Source: Bacteroides sp. OM05-12 (lineage in GTDB: Bacteria > Bacteroidota > Bacteroidia > Bacteroidales > Bacteroidaceae). From it: a stretch of 64,000 nucleotides of DNA. The stretch spans positions 1-64,000 of the forward strand of contig NZ_QSUN01000015.1 in NCBI RefSeq assembly GCF_003438995.1, read 5' to 3'. The notes beneath the pieces are model-generated. The model was not told where the DNA came from. It saw only the letters and a program-made list of their open reading frames with translations, and ran no database searches. Positions 46,798 through 54,700 of the stretch are shown here, in pieces (positions within the stretch are counted from its first letter, which is position 1; each line of letters begins with the position of its first letter). A program made the position numbers and the translations under genes.

Positions 46798-47229
46798 ATG
46801 AAATACGGCGTAAGCAACCATACATTATTACTGATTGCAGGCATTGTCTGGACAGTAGCCGGTGCCAACATACTCAGAATCGGAATCATCACTTGGCTTA
46901 CCGATTCAAAGGATTGGCTGTTCAAAGTAGGAGAAGCAACTGCCATCTTCCTTTTATTCTTCATTTTCATATTCCGCAGATTATTCAACAAACATTCCGA
47001 ACGAATCAAAGCAAAAGGGAATAAGAGTTGCCCCTTTTCTTTTTTCGACCTGAAAGGATGGATCATCATGTGCTTTATGATAGCGCTCGGCATCACCATC
47101 CGCACCTTTCATCTGCTTCCCAACTCCTTTATTTCGGTATTTTATACAGGATTATCCACCGCACTGATCATTACGGGTATATTGTTCCTGAACAAATGGT
47201 GGAAAGAGAAAAGGTCTACTTCAGCTTAA
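46798..47229 (+). CDS. Four-helix membrane protein of unknown function
   Basis: 143 residues. Four hydrophobic segments: about residues 8-28, 43-59, 79-97 and 109-129. A basic loop (RRLFNKHSERIKAKGNK) lies between the second and third. I recognise no family with confidence. It begins 15 bases after the gcvP terminator. Its last 14 bases overlap the 3' end of the opposite-strand gene at 47216-48034, so the two transcripts collide. Confidence 0.75.
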   Translation: MKYGVSNHTLLLIAGIVWTVAGANILRIGIITWLTDSKDWLFKVGEATAIFLLFFIFIFRRLFNKHSERIKAKGNKSCPFSFFDLKGWIIMCFMIALGITIRTFHLLPNSFISVFYTGLSTALIITGILFLNKWWKEKRSTSA

Positions 47230-48034
47230 TATATCCGAGCCGGGTGTAGCGGATGCCTTTGCTCTCATAATGCGAAAGAACTTTAGCGGACACGAGATAT
47301 AGCTGCTCTTTCGGATGAACCTTTCGGGTGTAACAACTCAGCATATCAGGTGCCAGACTTCTTGCCGCCGCCTTTACCAAAAAAGAGAACCGGTTGCCAT
47401 CCATATCCGAAGCTAAAACATTCTGATCCACGAAATAATCATTCTTATACGTATCCAACTGTAGCCTGACTGCCAACACCGTCAAGTTCAAATCCTTGAG
47501 TTTCTCTCCTACCGTACCTACATAACGACTCACGGCAGGAATCTGCCTCTTGGATATGACCGTTTCTAAATAAACCTGACGAAAGCCCTGTGCAGCCTCA
47601 ACCAATTTTTCATCTTTCCTGTTACGGGGTTCAAACTTATTGGCAATCCAAAGTACATAATGCGGGTCTATATAATAAATCTCCGCCAAGCGTTTACCGC
47701 TATATTTCCCAAAAGCAATCATATCATCCGACGAGGAATAATAAGGTTCGAAATAGGTGTTATCCAGTATTTTGAGACACACATTGCAGTTGCGGAGGTA
47801 TTCCATGGCACGTTGCACCGCATCATCAAAATTAATCGCCAAGTTCCGGATATATAAAGGAGATTGTGCTTTAAATATTCTCCATAATGCGTAGACCGAA
47901 CGATGAGCCGTAGCCACACTGACGGCATAATATCCTCCGTCTTCTCTCCTGCCCCGGTTAAACTCATCCAAACCTTGAAATACCTTCAGGGCAATCCCGT
48001 CACTCACATTATATAGATTAACTTCATTGCTCAT
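47216..48034 (-). CDS. Protein with an exodeoxyribonuclease X-like C-terminal domain and no nuclease domain
   Basis: 272 residues, no signal peptide. The segment MIAFGKYSGKRLAEIYYIDPHYVLWIANKF (about residues 104-133) matches the small domain found at the C-terminus of ExoX and in DUF3820 proteins, thought to help bind DNA or nucleotide. No acidic exonuclease motif is present in the rest. The N-terminal 100 residues (ALWRIFKAQSP, NCNVCLKILDN) and the basic C-terminus (ARSLAPDMLSCYTRKVHPKEQLY) are unrecognised. It is monocistronic and overlaps the gene at 46798 tail to tail by 14 bases. Confidence 0.7.
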   Translation of the reverse strand: MSNEVNLYNVSDGIALKVFQGLDEFNRGRREDGGYYAVSVATAHRSVYALWRIFKAQSPLYIRNLAINFDDAVQRAMEYLRNCNVCLKILDNTYFEPYYSSSDDMIAFGKYSGKRLAEIYYIDPHYVLWIANKFEPRNRKDEKLVEAAQGFRQVYLETVISKRQIPAVSRYVGTVGEKLKDLNLTVLAVRLQLDTYKNDYFVDQNVLASDMDGNRFSFLVKAAARSLAPDMLSCYTRKVHPKEQLYLVSAKVLSHYESKGIRYTRLGYIKLK

Positions 48035-48110
48035 AATTAATAAGTATTTCGGTTCTACTCCTGTAAATATACAAAATTTGCCGGAAAAAAGCCAGAGTTA
48101 TAAAAGAAAA

Positions 48111-48155
48111 AATTCTCTGTAACCGTATGACCGTTTACAGAGAACTTTATTTTTT
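48111..48155 (+). terminator. Terminator-like hairpin without an upstream gene
   Basis: TTCTCTGTAA (48113-48122) pairs exactly with TTACAGAGAA (48135-48144), 12-base loop, followed by CTTTATTTTTT. The only nearby gene upstream of it is on the opposite strand, so it would end a transcript that starts within the gap (48035-48110) or stray readthrough. Confidence 0.65.
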
Positions 48156-48204
48156 ATAGTAGACGCTTCTACTTCAGACGTACTAACTTTCACAAGTCTG
48201 CAAA

Positions 48205-48250
48205 TCTTAATTAACCTTAATCTAATACTATGAAAAACACAATCATATAA
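48205..48250 (+). other. Bacteroides-style translation leader in front of a six-codon ORF
   Basis: TTAATTAACCTTAATCTAAT then ACT and ATG (48230) resembles leaders common before abundant Bacteroides outer-membrane genes, such as susC-like genes. The frame, however, is ATG AAA AAC ACA ATC ATA TAA, coding only MKNTII. It may be a leader peptide or the decayed start of a lost gene; nothing follows for 440 bases on this strand. Confidence 0.35.
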
Positions 48251-48333
48251 CAGCCCGTCAGACAGCTTGTTCACCGAGTAAAAGTTAATTAATTAAAAAG
48301 AGAAGGAAGTCTGTGCCGGAAACCTATGGTTCA

Positions 48334-48388
48334 ACATACGGTCGATTGCTTACAAACGATAGGAGTTTGCAAACAAAGGACCGTATGT
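48334..48388. repeat. Dispersed palindromic repeat family A, copy 3
   Basis: Arms ACATACGGTC (48334-48343) and GACCGTATGT (48379-48388) enclose the core CAAACGATAGGAGTTTG (48353-48369). A partial extra arm (AATCGTACGG) follows. It lies downstream of the minus-strand terminator at 48436. Confidence 0.82.
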
Positions 48389-48435
48389 TCGTCGGCAATC
48401 GTACGGACGTCTTTTTTAATTTGAAGTATTCTCTA

Positions 48436-48470
48436 TAAAATAAAAACTGCTCCCGAATCTCGGAAGCAGC
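48436..48470 (-). terminator. Rho-independent terminator on the minus strand
   Basis: CTGCTTCCGA and TCGGGAGCAG (plus coordinates 48447-48469) form a ten-base stem with one mismatch; the minus strand continues TTTTTATTTTATA. It can end the glgB/membrane-protein transcript or the short transcript proposed at 48436-48583. Confidence 0.75.
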
Positions 48471-48583
48471 CTCTCTTAGTTGGGTACGCTTAATTTTCTC
48501 TAATTTAGTCCTGAATTCTTCATATCCTACAAACAATCTTTTTACCCATCCTATTATCTTATGTCTTCAAAATATCATGTCTT
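48436..48583 (-). ncRNA. Candidate small RNA or short mRNA
   Basis: A TACTTTTG -7 box (plus 48590-48597) predicts a start near 48583, and a terminator ends at 48436, giving about 148 bases. The interval has an open frame without ATG that could start at TTG 48536 (MFVGYEEFRTKLEKIK) and runs through the terminator stem, so it may be a protein relic. No -33 TTTG is correctly spaced (the nearest is 28 bases upstream). No known RNA family is recognised. Confidence 0.3.
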
Positions 48584-48693
48584 ACGACACAAAAGTATAC
48601 TGTTTGTTTAAAACTGCATATATTTCAAAGCAGAAATATAACAGATAGAGCGCGTTTCTTGACTTAAATCAAAAAACAAGATTGTATTGTCAT

Positions 48694-49194
48694 CTATTTG
48701 TAATGTACTTGCTGTATCTCAATAGATTCTTGATTATGATATTTTTCATTTGTATTCCCCATACTTACAGTAAGCAGGCACAAGAATATCATTCGAAGCA
48801 CCATCGCATTAAAACCTGTTCTTTTCCAGAGTAAAACAAATGCCAAAGCCGTAAAAAGAACAGTCCATATAAATGAAGACAGATGCCATCCTTCGGGACT
48901 GAATGTCATCAGGCCAAGCAACAAGAATGAAGGTGCGTAGGCAAGCTCCATGCTATTTCCACCGGTCAACCGCTTCATCAATACAGCCAACAAGAACAAG
49001 ACAGCGGTAACTATAAATGCCAAAACCCATGCGTTTATAGCCAAATGAAAAAGGTCATAAACACGCAACACCAGCATATTCCCTTGAAACACCGCCAAAT
49101 ATGCAAGGCTGAAAATCCAAAAGAGAACACCGCCCGCAATAGAAACCATGCGGGCTGTTCTTTTTGTATGTGAAGTATAACTCTGATTCTTCAT
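48694..49194 (-). CDS. Membrane protein translationally coupled to glgB
   Basis: 166 residues. Hydrophobic segments at about 16-36, 52-73, 84-101, 104-122 and 131-147 suggest five membrane helices, with a basic N-terminus and a polar C-terminal tail of about 20 residues. No family recognised. Its ATG overlaps the glgB stop codon by one base (TAATG), so its translation depends on glgB. The link suggests, but does not show, a role near glycogen or starch metabolism. Confidence 0.75.
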   Translation of the reverse strand: MKNQSYTSHTKRTARMVSIAGGVLFWIFSLAYLAVFQGNMLVLRVYDLFHLAINAWVLAFIVTAVLFLLAVLMKRLTGGNSMELAYAPSFLLLGLMTFSPEGWHLSSFIWTVLFTALAFVLLWKRTGFNAMVLRMIFLCLLTVSMGNTNEKYHNQESIEIQQVHYK

Positions 49195-51206
49195 TATTTG
49201 GTTTTCTTTAATACCATTGCCGTACGCGCCGGAATATAAAGTTTAAGCCATTCCTTTTTCTCTTTTTCATAAAGAGGATCGGATATGGTAAAATGTTTCA
49301 CTGTATCATCAGACAGGCCATTACCGCCAAACTTCACGGCATCCGTATTCAAGACTACTTCATAAGTGCCCGGAGATACTAAAAAGCCATAGTCCGTAAA
49401 CGATTTAACCGGATTGAAGTTGAACACAAATACCAAGTCCTTACGTTGATATGCCAATATCTGATCGCCATCGTTGTGCCAGATTTCAACAACGTCGGTA
49501 TTCTCAATTCCCTTCACACTCTTTATGAGCTTAATCATCTCTTCATCAAAATCGGCAAGATAATGATAAGTAAGGTTCTTGTTGTCTACCAAATCCCACT
49601 GGCGGCGGGCATATTTATATGACCAGTTATTACCTTCGCGAGGGAAATCAATCCATTCGGGATGACCGAACTCATTACCCATGAAGTTCAGATAACCACC
49701 GTTGATGGTAGATGCCGTCACCAGACGAATCATCTTATGCAATGCCAAGCCGCGATGAACAATATAGTTCTCGTCTCCTTTCTGCATATGCCAATACATA
49801 TCGGCATCAATCAGGCGGAAGATAATCGTCTTGTCACCCACCAAAGCCTGATCATGACTTTCGGTGTATGATATGGTCTTTTCATCCTTACGACGGTTCG
49901 TCACTTCCCAAAAGATACCGGACGGTTTCCAATCTTCGTCTATCTTTTCCTTTATCGTCTTAATCCAATAATCCGGAATGTTCATCGCCATGCGGTAATC
50001 AAAACCATAGCCTCCATCCTCGAACTTCGCAGCCAGTCCCGGCATTCCGGATACTTCTTCAGCTATTGTTATCGCTTTCGGATTAACCTGATGAATCATC
50101 TTGTTTGCCAAAGTCAGATAACAGATTGCATTGTCATCCTCATGGCCATTGAAGTAATCTCCATAGTTGCAGAAAGCCTCTCCTAAACCATGACTGTAAT
50201 ACAGCATGGAAGTAACACCGTCAAAACGGAATCCGTCAAATTTATATTCTTCCATCCAGTACTTGCAATTGGACATCAGGAAATGCACCACCTCGTTCTT
50301 GCCGTAATCAAAGCAAAGCGAGTCCCACGCCGGATGTTCACGGCGACCTCCCGGATAGAAATACTGGTTCGGATCACCGGCAAAGTTGCCTAAACCTTCC
50401 ACTTCATTCTTCACGGCATGAGAGTGTACAATATCCATGATAACGGCAATGCCCATACCATGCGCCTCATCTATAAGTTGTTTCAGTTCTTCCGGAGTAC
50501 CGAAACGCGAAGAAGCGGCAAAGAAACTGGAGACATGATAACCAAAACTTCCATAATACGGATGCTCCTGAATCGCCATGATCTGAATACAGTTATATCC
50601 GGCTTTTGCTACACGGGGAAGTATCTTTTCACGGAACTCATTATAAGTTCCTACTTTCTCTTCCTGCTCCGCCATACCGATATGGCATTCATAGATCAAC
50701 AACGGATCCGTATTTGGTTTAAATGATTTCTTTTTAAACTTATAAGGTTTCTCCGGACACCATACCTGTGCACTGAATATTTTAGTCTGTTCATCCTGAA
50801 CCACACGCGTAGCCCATGCAGGGATGCGTTCTCCCTGTCCGCCTTCCCAATACACATGAAGTTTATATAAATCACCATGATGTACGGCTTCTTCTTTCAG
50901 ATTTATCTCCCAAACGCCATTTGCCTTACGCTTCAAAGCATACTTTTCATTCTCTTCCCAATTATTAAAATCACCCACCATATAAATATGAGTGGCATTA
51001 GGAGCCCATTCACGAAACGTCCAACCTTTTTCCGTACGGTGCAAACCAAAATATAAATATCCCGAAGCAAAATCCGCCAGCGTATTTTTACCTCCATCCG
51101 TCAGTTCCGCTTCCTTATCAACAGCATGCTGATGTCGTCCTTCGATAGCCGTTTCATACGGTTCCAGCCAAGGATCATTCTTTATTATAGTCAGTGTCTT
51201 TTCCAT
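49194..51206 (-). CDS. glgB: 1,4-alpha-glucan branching enzyme (GH13, eukaryote-like type)
   Basis: 670 residues, the length of the shorter GH13_8 branching enzymes found in eukaryotes and Bacteroidota, lacking the long N-terminal extension of E. coli GlgB. A CBM48 module (about residues 45-160; FREWAPNATHIYMVGDFNNW) precedes the barrel. Catalytic residues: nucleophile Asp in FDGFRFDGVTSMLY, acid Glu in ITIAEEVSGMPG, and transition-state Asp in YTESHDQALVGDKT. It introduces alpha-1,6 branches into glycogen. The phosphorylase gene at the right edge acts on the same polymer but is not cotranscribed. Confidence 0.95.
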   Translation of the reverse strand: MEKTLTIIKNDPWLEPYETAIEGRHQHAVDKEAELTDGGKNTLADFASGYLYFGLHRTEKGWTFREWAPNATHIYMVGDFNNWEENEKYALKRKANGVWEINLKEEAVHHGDLYKLHVYWEGGQGERIPAWATRVVQDEQTKIFSAQVWCPEKPYKFKKKSFKPNTDPLLIYECHIGMAEQEEKVGTYNEFREKILPRVAKAGYNCIQIMAIQEHPYYGSFGYHVSSFFAASSRFGTPEELKQLIDEAHGMGIAVIMDIVHSHAVKNEVEGLGNFAGDPNQYFYPGGRREHPAWDSLCFDYGKNEVVHFLMSNCKYWMEEYKFDGFRFDGVTSMLYYSHGLGEAFCNYGDYFNGHEDDNAICYLTLANKMIHQVNPKAITIAEEVSGMPGLAAKFEDGGYGFDYRMAMNIPDYWIKTIKEKIDEDWKPSGIFWEVTNRRKDEKTISYTESHDQALVGDKTIIFRLIDADMYWHMQKGDENYIVHRGLALHKMIRLVTASTINGGYLNFMGNEFGHPEWIDFPREGNNWSYKYARRQWDLVDNKNLTYHYLADFDEEMIKLIKSVKGIENTDVVEIWHNDGDQILAYQRKDLVFVFNFNPVKSFTDYGFLVSPGTYEVVLNTDAVKFGGNGLSDDTVKHFTISDPLYEKEKKEWLKLYIPARTAMVLKKTK

Positions 51207-51227
51207 AACAGGGAAATTTTATTGAGT

Positions 51228-51677
51228 TTAAGCCAATACTTTAACAATCACTTTCTTTACTCCGGTTTCAGAGATGCCCGGAGCGTGTCCGTCTTGCGGG
51301 AAGAAGATAGCAAACATTCCCGGTTTCACGGCAATGTAATCTTCGGCCAATCCTTCAAAGAAAGTAATGTCTTTCTCCGCATTATATTCCGCATTGGCAG
51401 GTACACAATCTTTTGCAGGGGTATATCCCATCACTTCCGTTCCCGATAAAGGGATTTGTATATCAATGAAGTCTCTATGAGTCTCCAACTTTGCCTGTTC
51501 CTTTGTCTTAGGATTTGTCTGAGCGAAGTTCACTACAAGGTCTTTGCCTTTTAACTGTACCTTAGTTCCTGTTTCAATTGTGTTTAAATCTGTTGATTTC
51601 AAATATTCAATTGCTTGTGCAAACAAGGGATTTAATGAAGTATATTTTTCTAAATTATCAAGTGTATCTACTACCAT
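51228..51677 (-). CDS. YhcH/YjgK/YiaL family protein (DUF386)
   Basis: 149 residues, cupin-like fold and full length. Motifs: ETHRDFIDIQIPLSGTEVMGY, AEKDITFFEGLAEDYIAVKPGMFAIFFPQDGHAPG with the putative metal-site His. E. coli homologues lie in sialate and other sugar operons, and one (NanQ) speeds N-acetylneuraminate anomer interconversion. Nothing nearby indicates the sugar here. It lies 21 bases upstream of glgB on the same strand and is probably cotranscribed with it. Confidence 0.9.
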   Translation of the reverse strand: MVVDTLDNLEKYTSLNPLFAQAIEYLKSTDLNTIETGTKVQLKGKDLVVNFAQTNPKTKEQAKLETHRDFIDIQIPLSGTEVMGYTPAKDCVPANAEYNAEKDITFFEGLAEDYIAVKPGMFAIFFPQDGHAPGISETGVKKVIVKVLA

Positions 51678-51721
51678 AATCCTTTTAATTTAAATTAGTT
51701 ACAATATATTATTTTACTCGT

Positions 51722-52387
51722 TTATTCAAAGTCGTCTATCGTATAATTGGTAAAGTCGGCAAAGCGTTTCAATTGCTTGAACACTGCCTCTGTCTTATCA
51801 AGAAAGTCGGGTGCTGAAAAGAAATTATCCGGCACATAATGCGTGCAGGTATATTCCTTACACTTCAAATAATCCATATACGGAAAATCTTTCGGGAAAC
51901 CTTTCGGTGCTGTCTTCAAGTGTGTTTCACCGATAACAGGGAAGTATTGTTTGAATTCAGGATCTTCTGCTATTTCCCTGAATTCGTCTATATTATCATA
52001 AACCGATTGACGTACGGCTTTTAATATCTTCGGTTCAAGGCAAAGGCTGCCTCCCGCCAGCATACAGTTACCGTTCTCTATATGCAGATAATATCCGCAA
52101 TGATCGGATTTCTTTCCTTTCGCATTGACATATCCCCCGAAATGTACTTTATAAGGAGTTTTATCCGGTGAGAAGCGAGTGTCACGGTAAATACGGTACA
52201 TACAATCTTTAGCCTGAATACCTTTTATCGATTCGTCAAAAGTAGCGATTCGCTCGATAACAGCGGTCAACAGCAACTCGAATTCCAACTGTGCACGTTT
52301 ATATTCTTCTTTATGCTCATTAAACCACTCCCTATTATTATTTGCCGATAATTCTTTTAAAAATTGAAAGATAACAGGTATATTCAT
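51722..52387 (-). CDS. DUF2461 (TIGR02453) family protein
   Basis: 221 residues, full length. Family hallmarks: FLKELSANNNREWFNEHKEEY near the start, YRIYRDTRFSPDKTPYKVHFGGY in the middle, and GYYLHIENGNCMLAGGSL. No biochemical function is established. It has a candidate two-box promoter at 52409-52440 and a 44-base gap to the YhcH gene. Confidence 0.9.
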   Translation of the reverse strand: MNIPVIFQFLKELSANNNREWFNEHKEEYKRAQLEFELLLTAVIERIATFDESIKGIQAKDCMYRIYRDTRFSPDKTPYKVHFGGYVNAKGKKSDHCGYYLHIENGNCMLAGGSLCLEPKILKAVRQSVYDNIDEFREIAEDPEFKQYFPVIGETHLKTAPKGFPKDFPYMDYLKCKEYTCTHYVPDNFFSAPDFLDKTEAVFKQLKRFADFTNYTIDDFE

Positions 52388-52408
52388 TGCTCGCTGTATT
52401 TAATTTCA

Positions 52409-52440
52409 CAAACGTACAAAAATTATTCAAGCAGCGCAAC
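52409..52440 (-). promoter_or_regulatory. Candidate promoter of the DUF2461 gene
   Basis: On the minus strand GTTG (52437-52440), 20-base spacer, TACGTTTG (52409-52416). The -7 box is perfect, the -33 box three of four. Predicted leader about 15 bases. Confidence 0.55.
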
Positions 52441-52499
52441 GGATTAGGTAGAAAATTGAAAATATTTAGCAGGACTGAATATACCTTTCTATCCAATAT

Positions 52500-53048
52500 C
52501 TACCATTCTCTCAACCAAAATTCATTGAAAATATCGCTTTTCGTATCTATCCCCCGATCATTGCTAAATAAATCCAATATAGGTATACAACGAAATTCAT
52601 TTTTTTTACAATCTTGTCTTAATTTATCCGATGGTGATTCATGACAAATTATTAATATATAATGAAGATTCTTTTCAAATTCCCCATCTTTATAAGCATT
52701 ATAAAATATAGAGCGATATCTCTCCAACTGATTATCATGCGTAGAAGTATAAACTTTATTCTCGATTAAGATAGCATGCCATTCCGATACCCCGTCATGT
52801 TTTAATTCAACGTTAGCATGAACATCGATTTTATTCCATTCTAACCAAGTCTCGACACTGCCAACTATTTGTCCATCATCTTGTTTTTCTAATAATTTAA
52901 ATAAAATCTCTCGACAATATCCATATAAAATAGAATCTTCTTGTGCATATAGAGATGAAGCACGCTTTAAAGTCCAAGCAAGTATATAGCTCATCATTGC
53001 CTCTTTGTTTCCCCTTCCTTCAGGATCTGATAATAATAATGATTTCAT
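52500..53048 (-). CDS. Lone PD-(D/E)XK superfamily nuclease
   Basis: 182 residues. The core motif is VHANVELKHDGVSEWHAILIENKVYT: an Asp in KIDVHANVEL, then the Glu-x-Lys in LIENK at the strand end, preceded by an N-terminal helical region and followed by NQLERYRSIF and LHYILIICHE. This arrangement matches PD-(D/E)XK_4-like proteins, many of which are restriction- or repair-associated. No methylase, helicase or partner gene is adjacent. The gene is more AT-rich than its neighbours and carries a TAAGTTTG -7 box at 53074. Function unknown; defence-related is speculation. Confidence 0.75.
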   Translation of the reverse strand: MKSLLLSDPEGRGNKEAMMSYILAWTLKRASSLYAQEDSILYGYCREILFKLLEKQDDGQIVGSVETWLEWNKIDVHANVELKHDGVSEWHAILIENKVYTSTHDNQLERYRSIFYNAYKDGEFEKNLHYILIICHESPSDKLRQDCKKNEFRCIPILDLFSNDRGIDTKSDIFNEFWLREW

Positions 53049-53073
53049 AATTTATTCCAATTATAATATACCA

Positions 53074-53081
53074 CAAACTTA
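53074..53081 (-). promoter_or_regulatory. Candidate -7 box of the PD-(D/E)XK gene
   Basis: TAAGTTTG on the minus strand, exact TAnnTTTG match, 26 bases before the ATG. Confidence 0.45.
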
Positions 53082-53127
53082 TAAAAGCCTCCCCCCATCA
53101 TTGAAAAGAAAGTGAATATTGAGATAA

Positions 53128-53916
53128 TTAACTCTCAGCAAGCACTTTGAGCAACGCATCATGCATTTTTCCATTGGAAGCCAACACCTGATGTCCTGAG
53201 TAGAAAGTATCTCCACCGCTGAAATCCGTAACTTTGCCTCCGGCACATTGTAATATTATAGTGCCAGCCGCTATATCCCACGGACCTAAATAGGCTTCTA
53301 TTCTTGCTTCGAAACGCCCGGCTGCCACATAACACATTTCGACGGCGGCAGCTCCCTGCAACCGCATTCCACTGGCATTTCCATATAGCGCATTGACCAA
53401 ATGAAGTGCCGTCGGTTTGTATTTATCCACAGCATAGGGAAATTCCAAAGCAATAAAAGCCTTATCCAACTCGGCAATACTTGATACATGAATCTCTTCT
53501 CCGTTCAAGTAGGCTTTACCACCTCTACGAGCCCAGTAACATTCATTACGACAGACTTCATAAACCACTCCGAGAAGTAGTTCTTCACGGTTTCTCAGGG
53601 CAATGCTGACACAATAAGGGGCATTATCATGGATAAAATTAGTAGTCCCGTCCAACGGATCTACCAGCCAACAAGATTCTTCGGAGGTCAGGCTTCCCGA
53701 ACCTTCCTCGGCAATGAAACCTGCTTCCGGAAGCAATGCTTTCAATTTCTCCACGACTCTCCTTTCGGATTCTTTATCTACATACGAAACATAGTCGTGA
53801 GAATTCTTCTCCTCTACCAATTCACGGCGGAATTTACGACGTTCTTCTCTCAGGAAACTACCGGCTTCCACTGCAATCTTACGAACCTCAGTGGTTATCT
53901 TCTCCAAATCTAACAT
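53128..53916 (-). CDS. Inositol monophosphatase family protein
   Basis: 262 residues from the ATG at 53916 (an upstream in-frame ATG gives nine extra unconserved residues). Lithium-sensitive phosphatase motifs: the metal Glu in AEEGSGS, WLVDPLDGTTNFIHDNAPY, and the C-terminal GPWDIAAGTIILQCAGGKVTDFSG. Substrates may be inositol phosphate, 3'-phosphoadenosine phosphate (CysQ-like) or a sugar phosphate; the sequence does not decide. It is monocistronic by spacing. Confidence 0.92.
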   Translation of the reverse strand: MLDLEKITTEVRKIAVEAGSFLREERRKFRRELVEEKNSHDYVSYVDKESERRVVEKLKALLPEAGFIAEEGSGSLTSEESCWLVDPLDGTTNFIHDNAPYCVSIALRNREELLLGVVYEVCRNECYWARRGGKAYLNGEEIHVSSIAELDKAFIALEFPYAVDKYKPTALHLVNALYGNASGMRLQGAAAVEMCYVAAGRFEARIEAYLGPWDIAAGTIILQCAGGKVTDFSGGDTFYSGHQVLASNGKMHDALLKVLAES

Positions 53917-54015
53917 ACCTATTGTTATTTTTAGTCCGGACAAACTTACTGAATATTTACGAATAGTGAGAAAATCATTTAGATAGATTAACCTGAAAAA
54001 AAGATAACGGCCGCA

Positions 54016-54609
54016 TTACCGTTTATCCTTATTCGGCGCTTTACAGAAACAGCCTTCCAAATGATCGTTCACAAAACCGGCTGCCTGCAAATGAGCATAA
54101 CAGATAGTTGAGCCGAAGAACTTGAAGCCTCGCTTTTTCATGTCTTTGCTCATAGCATCCGATTCGGGAGATGTGGCAGGAATCTGGCTCAACGTCTTGA
54201 AATTGTTAACAATAGGCTGCCGATTAGGGAAGAACGATAAAGTGTACTCGTAAAAACTGCCGAACTCCTTCTGAACAGCCATAAACAGTCTTGCATTATT
54301 GATGGTGCAATTGATTTTCAGTCGGTTTTTGACGATTCCATCAAATTGCATCAATCGTTCGACGTCTTCTTGTGTCATTTGCGCCACTTTCTTCACATCA
54401 AAGTTGTGAAAGGCTTTCCGGTACCCTTCACGTTTTCGGAGGATAGTAATCCAAGATAATCCTGCCTGAGCACTTTCAAGTACCAGAAACTCAAATAGGG
54501 TTTTATCATCGGTAACGAGTTTGCCCCATTCTTCGTCATGGTATTTTACGTATAATTCATCCGTTCCGGCCCAACCGCAACGTGCATCTATCAGATCTTT
54601 CATATTCAT
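54016..54609 (-). CDS. tag: DNA-3-methyladenine glycosylase I
   Basis: About 197 residues; ATG codons at 54609 and 54603 are both possible starts. It removes 3-methyladenine from alkylated DNA. The zinc ligands of the family are seen in RCGWAG (Cys) and YHDEEWG (His) at the N-terminus and HLQAAGFVNDHLEGCFC (His, Cys) at the C-terminus. The catalytic Glu region FEFLVLESAQAGLSW is intact. Downstream and upstream genes are on the same strand but separated by 68-100 bases. Confidence 0.95.
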   Translation of the reverse strand: MNMKDLIDARCGWAGTDELYVKYHDEEWGKLVTDDKTLFEFLVLESAQAGLSWITILRKREGYRKAFHNFDVKKVAQMTQEDVERLMQFDGIVKNRLKINCTINNARLFMAVQKEFGSFYEYTLSFFPNRQPIVNNFKTLSQIPATSPESDAMSKDMKKRGFKFFGSTICYAHLQAAGFVNDHLEGCFCKAPNKDKR

Positions 54610-54700
54610 ATCAGTATATCGAACATATCGTGCAAATATACAAAAAAGGGTAGTTCTCACGAACAGACCCTCCTTTGATTATGCCTGTTTTATCCTTTAT

